This document shows positions 53,778 to 62,099 of a stretch of 64,000 nt of DNA, one piece after another. The stretch is from the NCBI RefSeq assembly GCF_002831585.1, contig NZ_CP025113.1:5471001-5535000 (forward strand), read 5' to 3'. Source of the stretch: Bradyrhizobium sp. SK17 (GTDB lineage: Bacteria > Pseudomonadota > Alphaproteobacteria > Rhizobiales > Xanthobacteraceae). A program made the translations under genes and the position numbers. The notes beneath the pieces were generated by a model. That model was not told where the DNA came from. It did not search any database and worked only from the letters and a program-made list of their open reading frames with translations. Within the stretch, counting starts at the first letter, position 1, and each line of letters starts with the position of its first letter.

Positions 53778-54692
53778 TCAGTTGCGCCAGATCGATGCCG
53801 CCGCGTGGCCGAGGCCACGGCGAACCGCCTCCTCCGCATCGATCACGTTGAACGGGATCGAAAGCCGTTCGAGTGCCGTTTGATAGAGTTGTCGAAGACG
53901 GCCCGAAGCGATCAGCGTGACCGGCGCGCCTGCCTCACGCTCCGCAAGGCCAGCGGCGAGCTCGGCGCCGATCAGCGTGCCCGAGATCGTCTCACGCGCC
54001 GACTGCGCGCTGCCGCCGAACAGCAACTGCCGCGATCGCACCCGGAACAGCAGATTGGCCGACAGTGCCGGCGCCGCAAACACCGCTGCAACGGCCGAGC
54101 AAAACGCATCGCGATCGATCGCGTCCTCCGCGCCCGCGACCGCATGCGACAGGATGGTGTCGCGCGCGATCGCGCCGAACAGCTCTCCGGTCATGAAGGT
54201 CGCGAAGCGCTCGACCGTTCCGCTTCGTACCCGCACCCATTTGGAGTGCGTTCCCGGCAGGCAGACATCGGCGTCAATTGCCGCGTCCAGACCGAGTGCG
54301 CCGAGCAGCTGGGTTTCTTCCCCACGCATCACATCGGGTGCCGCGGCATCGCGCTGCGCGATCCCCGGCAGGATCCGAATGTCGCGCGCCGAGCCACGTA
54401 CCGCGACAGCGCCGGTGAGGATGTCGGACAGACGTGCCGGCGCGTCGACATAGCCGGTCTCGACCCATCCCTGCCGCGCGCCCGCCATGCCGCAGATCAC
54501 GACCGGAAGGTCGGCCGCAACACCCAGCGCATCGAGATGCGATTGCAGCACCGACGCAAAGCCGGTGCCGGCCGCGACCGTCATGCCCTGGTCGCTCCGG
54601 CGTTCGCCCAACACCTCGCCGTTCGCGTTCATAAGCCAGAGGCGGAAGCTGCTGGTGCCCCAATCGACCGCGACATAGGTAAGCCCGCTCAT
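53778..54692 (-). CDS. dgoK: 2-dehydro-3-deoxygalactonokinase
   Basis: Sugar-acid kinase of 304 aa making KDPGal. YVAVDWGTSSFRLWLMNANG is the phosphate-binding motif, PVVICGMAGARQGWVETGYV the second conserved segment, and VCLPGTHSKWVRVRSGTVER the family signature. With dgoA it completes the last two steps of the De Ley-Doudoroff galactonate route; the dehydratase gene is not in the window. Confidence 0.93.
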   Translation of the reverse strand: MSGLTYVAVDWGTSSFRLWLMNANGEVLGERRSDQGMTVAAGTGFASVLQSHLDALGVAADLPVVICGMAGARQGWVETGYVDAPARLSDILTGAVAVRGSARDIRILPGIAQRDAAAPDVMRGEETQLLGALGLDAAIDADVCLPGTHSKWVRVRSGTVERFATFMTGELFGAIARDTILSHAVAGAEDAIDRDAFCSAVAAVFAAPALSANLLFRVRSRQLLFGGSAQSARETISGTLIGAELAAGLAEREAGAPVTLIASGRLRQLYQTALERLSIPFNVIDAEEAVRRGLGHAAASIWRN

Positions 54693-54783
54693 CGCTGTTC
54701 CACGCTCTCGGTTTCCGGCGCAACAACGGCGCCGCCGACCGAGACGCGATAAAGACGTTCATCTTGCCGCGCAAGGCACGCCG

Positions 54784-54999
54784 TTATCGTGCGCCCTTCA
54801 GCGTGCAGGAGGTCGTGCAGGTCGTGACAACGCCGTGGTCGCATTTGATGCAGGCGTTGACGCACTGGTCCATGACCTTCGGATTGTACTGGCTATAAAG
54901 ATTGGACGCGCAGCTGTTGGTCGATCCCGTGACCTCCGGGTCGGACCAGCAACCGGACAGCAAAAATGCTGTGGCACTCAAAATGGCGACCTGGCGCAT
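54784..54999 (-). CDS. Small Cys-rich lipoprotein, 71 aa
   Basis: ATG at 54999 with a perfect AGGAGG. Signal MRQVAILSATAFLLSGCWSD contains the lipobox LLSGC. The mature part has six further cysteines (SCASNLY, QCVNACIKCDHG, TTCTTSC), likely disulfide-bonded. Function unknown. Confidence 0.75.
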   Translation of the reverse strand: MRQVAILSATAFLLSGCWSDPEVTGSTNSCASNLYSQYNPKVMDQCVNACIKCDHGVVTTCTTSCTLKGAR

Positions 55000-55130
55000 A
55001 AGGCCTCCTGCCACGCTGTATCCGAGTAACCTTGATAGGTTAGGTTAAATTCCGGTTTCAATTGCGACCTTATCCGGAAGCAGTATTGCTTATCCACCGG
55101 ACACTTCCCCAAGGTCCGGGCCCACACCGG

Positions 55131-55164
55131 CAAGGCCGTCAGGCGACCCCGCCTGGCGGCCTTG
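55131..55164. other. 15-bp hairpin just upstream of a small gene
   Basis: CAAGGCCG-T-CAGGCG, loop ACCC, CGCCTG-G-CGGCCTTG: a 15-pair stem with one T-G pair. It ends 16 nt before the AAGGA ribosome site of the gene at 55196, so it may be a leader structure or a terminator. Confidence 0.6.
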
Positions 55165-55195
55165 TTGCCCTGCAATGCACAAGGATACCAACAAG

Positions 55196-55372
55196 ATGGC
55201 CCGAAAGCCGCGGTGGTCGTTCAAGGAGGACCGGCGACTGATGGAATTGGCGCGTTCCTCGAAGTCGCTGGAAGACGTCGTCAAGGCGACCGGCCGTTCG
55301 CCGGAGCGAATCAAGAAGATGGCGATGCGCCTCGGCCTGTCGATCAAGCCGCGCGGCGCCACCAAGAAGTAG
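55196..55372 (+). CDS. Small basic protein, possible helix-turn-helix, 58 aa
   Basis: Starts MARKPRWSFKEDRRLMELAR after an AAGGA site; an in-frame ATG at 55175 lacks one. The segment SLEDVVKATGRSPERIKKMA followed by MRLGLSIKPRG resembles a Myb/SANT-like or simple HTH fold with a basic tail. Possibly DNA-binding; no relative of known function recalled. Confidence 0.68.
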   Translation: MARKPRWSFKEDRRLMELARSSKSLEDVVKATGRSPERIKKMAMRLGLSIKPRGATKK

Positions 55373-55405
55373 CCCAAGACGGCCGCGCCACAGCGGCACA
55401 GCCGG

Positions 55406-55657
55406 CTAGAGTTCCGGCGGACAATCGTCCTTCGCCCGTACGGGAATTGCCCGGTTCTCGCCCACGGCCTCGGTTGCCCGGGTGCAGATGGTGAGCACGA
55501 AAGCCACCCGGCTGCATTGCCAGTCCGGTCCGAGCCCGGCGCTCGACACCGGTTCGGGCGACGCCAGCGCCGCGAACAGATACGCCACCAAAACGGCACC
55601 CGCCGCCCCCGCGGCAGCCAGCGCCGCGCCCTTTACGGACCACAGCTTGGATATCAT
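55406..55657 (-). CDS. Small membrane-anchored hypothetical protein, 83 aa
   Basis: Starts MISKLWSVKGAALAAAGAAG at 55657. One hydrophobic segment (residues 10-32) and a short external part with three cysteines (WQCSRVAFVLTICTRATEAV and DDCPPEL). Probably an inner-membrane or exported protein. Function unknown. Confidence 0.6.
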   Translation of the reverse strand: MISKLWSVKGAALAAAGAAGAVLVAYLFAALASPEPVSSAGLGPDWQCSRVAFVLTICTRATEAVGENRAIPVRAKDDCPPEL

Positions 55658-55800
55658 GGCCTTGGTTCCCGCCGATCTCTGGGAATCGATGAGACCGCCC
55701 GCCTGTCCACGCGTGACTGAAATCACAATCAGGACCAGACAGTTCGGGCTGAGTCTTTGGTTTTGATGTGGGAACGATATTGCACTGCCGCAAGATCGGA

Positions 55801-55977
55801 TCAGCGTGCCGGCTCGATCACATTGCAGTTGGTGCGGCCCGACATCAGGCAGTCCTGCATCTTGCTCGCCGCCGTCAGGTCATGTGCAAGCCACAGGCCG
55901 ACCGCGAGCATGACCACCGCGATCAGCAATCCGATCAGCGCGCCTCGGCGGTTGCCGCCGTCGTCGGATTCGCTCAT
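55801..55977 (-). CDS. Small single-pass membrane protein, 58 aa
   Basis: Starts MSESDDGGNRRGALIGLLIA at 55977, then one membrane helix (LIGLLIAVVMLAVGLWLAHD) and an external tail with two cysteines (DCLMSGRTNCNVIEPAR). The frame open to 56100 does not look coding upstream. Function unknown. Confidence 0.62.
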   Translation of the reverse strand: MSESDDGGNRRGALIGLLIAVVMLAVGLWLAHDLTAASKMQDCLMSGRTNCNVIEPAR

Positions 55978-56164
55978 GACCGCTGCGGTTCCCCTATTAC
56001 CGTTGACCGTATCATGACCGTTTGCACGGTTGCGTGCGATCAATTTTGCAACACTCGTACAATGAATTGCGCACGCTCCGCCTCGGCGCTGCAATTCCAT
56101 TGCGGGCGCCGGCGACTCGCGAAAAGCTGCACCCCGACGAGAGCGCGTGGTGCGGAGCGTGCCG

Positions 56165-56386
56165 GTGAGCGAACAAGAAGCGACCTACGACTATCAGCGT
56201 TACAAGCAGTTGCTCTCGGAGGCGGTCGACGAGACCAGCAGGTTGCGCCTGATCAGCCTCCTGATCACCGAAAGGGCCCGCGACAGGCTGGAAGCCCAGC
56301 GCGCCTCGGACCGGAGCGCGATGACCGCCGAAACGGTCGCCCGCGTGCTGGGCAACGCCCGGCGCGAACAATTTCAACGCGGCTGA
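56165..56386 (+). CDS. Small helical hypothetical protein, 73 aa
   Basis: GTG start at 56165 with GGAG 7 nt upstream; reads MSEQEATYDYQRYKQLLSEA then VDETSRLRLISLLITERARD. All-helical, charged, no signal or membrane segment. An ATG at 56147 is an alternative but is less well placed. Function unknown. Confidence 0.62.
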   Translation: MSEQEATYDYQRYKQLLSEAVDETSRLRLISLLITERARDRLEAQRASDRSAMTAETVARVLGNARREQFQRG

Positions 56387-56587
56387 AATTCCGGCGCACC
56401 GGGTGACCAACCACTCACCAGGCCCCTGATCGGGTGGCTGCAACGGCCATGATCGATCGATTGCTGTGCGCTCATATCTCCCTTGCTCCCCGGCGCGCCG
56501 TTCGCCACTGGCAATTTCGCCGCTGTTCACTTATTGAAGCGCCGAACCCCATCCCATCACTGAACAGAAAGCAGCAAGGCTTCCTCT

Positions 56588-56944
56588 ATGAGTGGCTTCA
56601 AGGAACCGGGTTTTGCCGACCGCCAAAAGGCGGCCCTGCAGGCGCGGCAAAACCTCCTCAACAAGTTTCGCGCCCAGCCGGGCGCCGACGATCCCACTGT
56701 GAAGGCGCGGGCCGAGGAGCGTGCTGCGATCGCCGCGCGCCGCACCCAGGCCAAGGAGGCCCGCGAAGCCGAGAAGGCCGAGCAGCAGCGGCTTGCTGAA
56801 GAAGCCGCTGCTGCCGAGGCCGCTCGGATCGCGCGCGAGAAGGAAGAGGAAGCCGCCCGCGAGGAGGCGCTGCTCGCCGAGCAGAAGGCCAAGCGCGACG
56901 CCCGCTACGCGGCGCGCAAGGAGCGTGGCAAGAAGAAGCGCTGA
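56588..56944 (+). CDS. DUF6481 family protein
   Basis: Protein of 118 aa starting MSGFKEPGFADRQKAALQAR, the DUF6481 hallmark. From residue 40 it is one long, highly charged helix (EAREAEKAEQQRLAEEAAAA) ending in a Lys/Arg tail (RYAARKERGKKKR). Cytosolic; basic tail suggests nucleic-acid contact. Function unknown. Confidence 0.85.
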   Translation: MSGFKEPGFADRQKAALQARQNLLNKFRAQPGADDPTVKARAEERAAIAARRTQAKEAREAEKAEQQRLAEEAAAAEAARIAREKEEEAAREEALLAEQKAKRDARYAARKERGKKKR

Positions 56945-56952
56945 GACGTGAC

Positions 56953-56977
56953 CAGGCCCGCCACGACGGCGGGCCTG
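56953..56977. terminator. Bidirectional terminator-like hairpin
   Basis: CAGGCCCGCC (56953-56962), loop ACGAC, GGCGGGCCTG (56968-56977). A 10-bp perfect GC stem between the convergent DUF6481 and MXKDX-repeat genes. No U-tract. Confidence 0.7.
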
Positions 56978-57000
56978 CTGACGACGAGGCGTGCCGGCAA

Positions 57001-57234
57001 TCAGTTCTTCTTCATGCCGTCATCTTTCTTCATCATCGCGCCGCCATCCTTCTTCATGGCGTCGTCCTTCTTCATCATGCCACCGTCTTTCTTCATCGCA
57101 TCCTTGGACATCGTGTCTTCCTTCTTCATCGCGTCGTCCTTGCCCATCTTGTCCTGAGCGAAGGCGGCCGGCGCCAGCGCGATGCTGAACGAGAGCAGCG
57201 CGGCGGAAAGGCCGAGGCGGGTCCTGGTGGTCAT
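57001..57234 (-). CDS. Pentapeptide MXKDX repeat protein
   Basis: Secreted protein of 77 aa. The signal peptide MTTRTRLGLSAALLSFSIAL is cleaved near PAAFAQ. The whole mature part is an MKKDD/MKKDG repeat (DAMKKEDTMSKDAMKKDGGM, then MKKDDAMKKDGGAMMKKDDG). It is rich in Met, Lys and Asp, with no fold expected. It matches the MXKDX repeat family, of unknown function; metal or copper binding by the many Met residues is only a guess. The DNA is correspondingly repetitive, so length may vary between strains. Confidence 0.85.
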   Translation of the reverse strand: MTTRTRLGLSAALLSFSIALAPAAFAQDKMGKDDAMKKEDTMSKDAMKKDGGMMKKDDAMKKDGGAMMKKDDGMKKN

Positions 57235-57538
57235 GATGATGTTCCTTGTTCGAATGTGAGCGCGACGACTGCCGCTCTCTGCTCGACGCATCCGCACCTT
57301 CAGCTGTTACCTCAATAACGAATTCTTGAACCATCGCGGCGCACGCCCGAGTCGCGCCCCGTGCGTCGCCACGCCGCAGTGTGCGCCGCAGCAAGGCAAG
57401 CACTTGCCGTCGTGCATCCGCCCGCACTATCAGGGCGCCTCGAACTATCAGATTAGAGAAAACTCACGCGAAGACCGGCTAAGCTAGAACTCCGCGCCGG
57501 CCTAACAGCCACTCAAGAAGCTCTTCAGGGGAAGAACC
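57235..57538. other. Gene-free divergent interval
   Basis: 304 bp between the MXKDX gene and the TRAP operon. No gene, hairpin or repeat recognised. The dctP start is preceded by AGGGGAAG at 57526-57533. Confidence 0.5.
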
Positions 57539-58561
57539 ATGCTCACACGCCGCCACGTCCTCGCATCCGCCCTCGCCGCGCCCGCCGTCTTGCGGATGGG
57601 CGTCGGGACCGCTCACGCCGCGACCACGCTGAAGATCTCGCACCAATTCCCCGGCGGCACGATCGACAAGGGCGACTTCCGCGACCGGCTGTGCCGGATG
57701 TTCGCAGCCGAGGTCGCCAAGCGCTCGGGCGGCGACCTCACGGCCGAGGTCTATCCGAACTCGTCGCTGATCAAGACCAACGCGCAGTTCTCGGCGATGC
57801 GCAAGGGCGCGCTCGACCTCAGCCTGTATCCGATGCCGTATGCCGGCGGCGAACTGCCGGAGACCAATATCGGGCTGATGCCGGGCCTCGTCACCACCTA
57901 CGACCAGGGCCTGCGCTGGAAGAAGGAGCCGGTCGGCAAGGCATTGAGCGACTTTCTCGCCGACAAGGGCATCCTCCTGATCTCCTGGGTCTGGCAGGCC
58001 GGCGGCGTCGCCAGCCGCTCCAAGGCGATCGTCGCGCCGGAAGATGCCAAGGGCATGAAGGTGCGCGGCGGCTCGCGCGAGATGGACATGGTGTTGCAGA
58101 CCGCCGGTGCCGCGGTGCTGTCGGTGCCATCCAACGAGATCTACGCCGCGATGCAGACCGGCGCGTGTGACGCCGGCATCACCTCGTCGACCAGCCTGAT
58201 CTCGTTCCGCCTCGAGGAAGTCGCGAAGTCGCTGACGTCCGGTGCCGGCGCGTCGTACTGGTTCATGCTGGAGCCGCTGATGATGTCGAAGGCGATCTTC
58301 GACAAGCTTCCGAAGAACCAGCAGGACATCATCCTCGCCGTCGGCGCCGAGCTCGAAGCGTTCGGCCGCAAGGGCGCGCAGGACGACGACGTCGAGGTCG
58401 CCAAGGTCTATGAAAAGGCCGGCGCCAAGGTCAGTGCGCTCGACGCCGCCATTGTCGGCAAATGGCGCGACATCGCCCGCGACACCGCTTGGAAGGATTA
58501 CGGTGCCAAGACGGCGATGGCCGCCAACCTGCTGAAGCTCGCAAGCGACGTCCCCGCATGA
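57539..58561 (+). CDS. dctP: TRAP transporter substrate-binding protein
   Basis: Periplasmic binding protein of 340 aa. The N-terminus MLTRRHVLASALAAPAVLRM has a twin-arginine pattern (RRHVL), so Tat export is likely. The mature part starts ATTLKISHQFPGGTIDKGDF. MKVRGGSREMDMVLQTAGAA and SVPSNEIYAAMQTGACDAGI are the ligand-site segments of the DctP fold; the conserved arginine is in KVRGG. Ligand unknown, typically an organic or sugar acid. Overlaps dctQ by 4 nt. Confidence 0.93.
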   Translation: MLTRRHVLASALAAPAVLRMGVGTAHAATTLKISHQFPGGTIDKGDFRDRLCRMFAAEVAKRSGGDLTAEVYPNSSLIKTNAQFSAMRKGALDLSLYPMPYAGGELPETNIGLMPGLVTTYDQGLRWKKEPVGKALSDFLADKGILLISWVWQAGGVASRSKAIVAPEDAKGMKVRGGSREMDMVLQTAGAAVLSVPSNEIYAAMQTGACDAGITSSTSLISFRLEEVAKSLTSGAGASYWFMLEPLMMSKAIFDKLPKNQQDIILAVGAELEAFGRKGAQDDDVEVAKVYEKAGAKVSALDAAIVGKWRDIARDTAWKDYGAKTAMAANLLKLASDVPA

Positions 58562-59112
58562 TGCATGGTCCGGTCGCGGATCAAGCCGAAACCAACTGCA
58601 TCGCCACGGGTAATACACCCGTGGCCATGCTTGGGCGCGCGCTGTCCGTCTGCAACAACGTCATCGTGGTGTTCGCAGCCCTCGCCCTGATCGCGGCCTG
58701 CGTGATCCTGAGCTACAGCGTGCTCGGCCGCGCCCTGTTCCACAGCCCGAACTACTGGCAGGACGAGGCGGCGGTGTTCCTGCTGGTCGGCGCCACTTTC
58801 ATGACCTCGGCCTATGTGCAGAGCCAGCGCGGCCATGTCAGCATCGAGGCCTTCGTCGGCCTGCTCTCGGCCCGCGCCAACGGCATCAGGCTGTGGCTGG
58901 TCGACGTCGCGAGCTTCGCGTTCTGCACCTTCTTCGCCTGGAAGTCCTGGACACTCGCGCACGAGGCTTACGTCGACGGCCAGGTATCCAACTCGATGTG
59001 GTCGCCCCCGCTTGCGATCCCCTATGGCCTGATGGCGCTCGGCATGACCCTGCTCTGCGTCCAGTTGCTGCTGCAAATCCTCATTCCGTTGACCGGTGGC
59101 GCGCGCCGATGA
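58558..59112 (+). CDS. dctQ: TRAP transporter small permease
   Basis: Membrane protein of 184 aa with four helices. YSVLGRALFHSPNYWQDEAA and VFLLVGATFMTSAYVQSQRG followed by HVSIEAF are the DctQ signature. The ATG at 58558 overlaps the dctP stop; its own stop overlaps dctM, both as ATGA. Confidence 0.92.
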   Translation: MMHGPVADQAETNCIATGNTPVAMLGRALSVCNNVIVVFAALALIAACVILSYSVLGRALFHSPNYWQDEAAVFLLVGATFMTSAYVQSQRGHVSIEAFVGLLSARANGIRLWLVDVASFAFCTFFAWKSWTLAHEAYVDGQVSNSMWSPPLAIPYGLMALGMTLLCVQLLLQILIPLTGGARR

Positions 59113-60467
59113 CCGTGTTTGGTATTGGCATCTCCTACGGACTTGCCACCCTGTTTGCGATGTTCTCCGGCATGCCGATCGCATTCGCGCTCGGCGCGGT
59201 CGCGGTCGTGTTCATGGCGATCTACATGCCGGCGGCCTCGCTCGATACCGTGACGCAGAACGTCTACGAGGAGATGGCCTCGATCACGCTGCTGTCGATC
59301 CCGCTGTTCATCCTGAAGGGCGCGGCGATCGGCAAGTCGCGCGCCGGCCAGGACCTCTATTCGGCGCTGCATGCCTGGCTGCACCGCGTGCCCGGCGGCC
59401 TCGGCGTCGCCAATGTGTTCGCCTGCGCGCTGTTTGCGGCGATGGCCGGCTCCTCGCCCGCCACCTGCTCGGCGATCGGCTCGGCCGGCATTCCGGAGAT
59501 GCGCAAGCGCGGCTATTCCGGCGGCTTTGCCGCGGGGATCATCGCCGCCGGCGGTACGCTCGGCATCCTGCTGCCGCCCTCGATCACGATGATCCTGTTC
59601 GCGGTCGCCGCCGAGAAATCGCTCGGGCGGCTGTTCCTCGCCGGCATCGGCCCCGGCCTGCTGCTGGTGACGTTGTTCGGGCTCTACGCCGTGTTCCGCT
59701 TCCGCAAGGAATATGCGACGGCCAAAGCCGTCTATGACGCGACCGGCAAGGACGCAGCGATCTTGCAGCATGACGAGTTCACCATGGCCGAGCGCTTCAG
59801 CGCGCTGCCGCGGGTGATCCCGTTCGTGCTGTTGCTGACGGGCGTGATGATCGCGCTCTATGGCGGCTATGCCACGCCGTCGGAAACCGCGGGCCTCGGC
59901 GGCCTGTTGGCGCTGGCGCTGATCGCGGTGATCTACAGCGTCTGGAAGCCGAGCGACCTGTCGCCGATCCTGAAATCGACGATCCGGGAATCCACCATGC
60001 TGATGCTGATCATCGGCATGTCGCTGCTCTATTCCTACGTGATGAGCTATCTGCACATCTCGCAGTCGGCGGCCGAGGCGATCGTCGCGATGCATCTGCC
60101 GCGCTGGGAGCTGCTGTTTGCGATCCTGGTGATGGTGATCGTGCTCGGCTTCTTCCTGCCGCCGGTCTCGATCATCCTGATGACCGCTCCGATCATCCTG
60201 CCGCCGCTGCGCGCGGCCGAGTTCGACATCATCTGGTTCGGCGTCGTCATGACCATCGTGATGGAGATGGGCCTGATCCACCCCCCGGTCGGCCTCAACA
60301 TCTTCGTCATCCGCAACGTCGCGCCCGACATCCCCTTGAGCGAGGTGATCTGGGGCACGCTGCCGTTCGTGCTGCTGATGATGCTCGCCGTGCTGCTGCT
60401 GTGTTTCGTCCCGGAGATCTCGACCTGGCTGCCCAATCTGGTGATGGGGCCTGACGGCGGGCGATAG
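59109..60467 (+). CDS. dctM: TRAP transporter large permease
   Basis: Sodium-driven permease of 452 aa with about twelve membrane helices. It begins MTVFGIGISYGLATLFAMFS. FACALFAAMAGSSPATCSAI and GGTLGILLPPSITMILFAVA in the first half, and GLIHPPVGLNIFVIRNVAPD near the end, are DctM hallmarks. Completes the dctPQM operon. Confidence 0.95.
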   Translation: MTVFGIGISYGLATLFAMFSGMPIAFALGAVAVVFMAIYMPAASLDTVTQNVYEEMASITLLSIPLFILKGAAIGKSRAGQDLYSALHAWLHRVPGGLGVANVFACALFAAMAGSSPATCSAIGSAGIPEMRKRGYSGGFAAGIIAAGGTLGILLPPSITMILFAVAAEKSLGRLFLAGIGPGLLLVTLFGLYAVFRFRKEYATAKAVYDATGKDAAILQHDEFTMAERFSALPRVIPFVLLLTGVMIALYGGYATPSETAGLGGLLALALIAVIYSVWKPSDLSPILKSTIRESTMLMLIIGMSLLYSYVMSYLHISQSAAEAIVAMHLPRWELLFAILVMVIVLGFFLPPVSIILMTAPIILPPLRAAEFDIIWFGVVMTIVMEMGLIHPPVGLNIFVIRNVAPDIPLSEVIWGTLPFVLLMMLAVLLLCFVPEISTWLPNLVMGPDGGR

Positions 60468-60495
60468 AGCGCGCTTCGGATGGTTTGGCTTGGGG

Positions 60496-60633
60496 TCAGG
60501 CCGCTTCCTGCTCCCTGGCCGCGAGCGCCGTTTCGATCCTGCGGACCAGCGACGCCGTCGGACGTCCCTCGCGCTGTAGCCGGCGCAGTTCATTCCATAG
60601 TCTGATGATTTCGCGGTCTCGTTCGGCATCCAT
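60496..60633 (-). CDS. Very small hypothetical protein, 45 aa
   Basis: Reads MDAERDREIIRLWNELRRLQ then REGRPTASLVRRIETALAAR from the ATG at 60633, with GGGAG about 10 nt upstream. A TTG at 60687 would add 18 residues. Two amphipathic helices; function unknown. Confidence 0.55.
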   Translation of the reverse strand: MDAERDREIIRLWNELRRLQREGRPTASLVRRIETALAAREQEAA

Positions 60634-60746
60634 GGCCGCATTCTCCCGAATGCGCTCCACTATGAACGAAACAGGAACAAAACTCAAGACGGAAAGATAC
60701 TGGCCCGCATCCGGAACCAGACCGCCGCAACACGATTGGTTGCTTC

Positions 60747-60935
60747 ATGAAAATGGCCAAGGCAATTCGCAAGCAGGCGCAAACCGCGGAACGGGTCGCT
60801 TCGGCGACGGCCGATGTCGTTGTCGCCGACGAGATGCGCTCCCTCGCCCGCGCCTTCAGGAGCCAGGCCGATATCCTGAAAAAGAAGGAGAAGATGGAGA
60901 AGAAGCAGCTTTCCAGGCGGCCCTCGTCCAAATAG
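60747..60935 (+). CDS. Small basic helical protein, 62 aa
   Basis: Starts MKMAKAIRKQAQTAERVASA; all-helical with a very basic end (ILKKKEKMEKKQLSRRPSSK). No signal peptide. Divergent from the gene at 60496. Function unknown. Confidence 0.58.
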   Translation: MKMAKAIRKQAQTAERVASATADVVVADEMRSLARAFRSQADILKKKEKMEKKQLSRRPSSK

Positions 60936-60957
60936 CCCTTTGCCGGTGAGGCACGGA

Positions 60958-61806
60958 TCAGGGATAGCCGTCGCCTGGCGCATCGACCGCGACCACGTCG
61001 ATCCGCGACACAGATTTGCCCTGCCTCAACTCCGCATACGACGTCGCCGCGCTGAGGCAGAACAACGTCCTGCGATCCGCTCCACCGAGCGCACAGGCCA
61101 GTGCGCGGCGCCCGGGGATGGCGATACGCCCACACTCCGCACCATCGCGGCCGATCCGGACGAAGGCGTCCTCCGTGAATGACGCGACCCAGGCCGCTCC
61201 ATCGCGATCAAGGCAGATGCCATCGGGGTCGCTGACGCGGCCGAGCCGCCCACGGAGGTTCAGGCCGCCGTCCGACGCGATGTCGTAGTCGGCAAGGCAA
61301 GCGCCATCCATTTCAGCGACGACGAGCCGCTGATGGTCGGCGGAGACGGCAATGCCATTGGGAAACCGCAAGCCATCCGCGACGACGCGCGCGTTGCCGT
61401 CCGGCATCACCAGGATGATCCGGCCGACCGCGCCGCGGCCCTCCGGCGGCGGCAAGTCGAAGCCGAGATCGCCGACATAAGCGCGCCCCTGCCCGTCGAC
61501 GATCATGTCGTCGATGGTGCCGATCGCGAGTTTCGAGAGGTCGGCATAGAGCGAGAGCGTCCCGCCGGAGAACCGCAGCAGCCGCTTCTTGAACATCGTC
61601 AGCACGACGATGTCCCCGTCGGGCAGCACGCCGAGACCACACGGCGTGTCATCGATCACTGCGGCATGCTCTTGCAGGTCACCCGACGGACTGACGCTAA
61701 GCAGCGTCCGCGCCATGCAATCGACGAACCACAGCCGTCCGCGATGCCAGCGCGGGCCTTCGAAATAGCGGCCGCCGTCCACAATGGTCGTGAGGCCAAC
61801 CGTCAT
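60958..61806 (-). CDS. SMP-30/gluconolactonase family protein
   Basis: Beta-propeller hydrolase of 282 aa. It starts MTVGLTTIVDGGRYFEGPRW; the Glu in FEGPRW is the first metal ligand of the family. TPCGLGVLPDGDIVVL, LRFPNGIAVSADHQRLVVAE and VSDPDGICLDRDGAAWVASF give the Asn and Asp ligands. Probably hydrolyses a sugar lactone; substrate unproven. The upstream frame to 61965 is not family-like. Confidence 0.9.
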   Translation of the reverse strand: MTVGLTTIVDGGRYFEGPRWHRGRLWFVDCMARTLLSVSPSGDLQEHAAVIDDTPCGLGVLPDGDIVVLTMFKKRLLRFSGGTLSLYADLSKLAIGTIDDMIVDGQGRAYVGDLGFDLPPPEGRGAVGRIILVMPDGNARVVADGLRFPNGIAVSADHQRLVVAEMDGACLADYDIASDGGLNLRGRLGRVSDPDGICLDRDGAAWVASFTEDAFVRIGRDGAECGRIAIPGRRALACALGGADRRTLFCLSAATSYAELRQGKSVSRIDVVAVDAPGDGYP

Positions 61807-62099
61807 GGCGCGTTGGCCCGCAACAATTGATCCGTCCACGACATGCGCGCCCCCGGCCCTTCTCATCGAACATACAGGCCGGCCACGACCGGTCAAACCG
61901 CGATGTCGGCCCCCTGGACGCCCGTGGAATCCCGGTTCCGGCGGGTTCCACACGCCGCGTTCCATATTTTGCCGTGTTTTCCCTGTTGAGTTGCAGCCGC
62001 ATTAACACTCGAGAATCGAGGGTGGTGGTAATCTGCGGCGGTTGTGCCGCCGTATGACGCGTTCTGTTGTGCCTCATGGTTTCTCAGGGGGACCAGGGA
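61807..62099. other. Divergent intergenic region
   Basis: 293 bp between the SMP-30 and lytic transglycosylase genes; no gene seen. AGGGGG and AGGGAA at 62086-62099 form the ribosome site of the latter. Confidence 0.45.
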
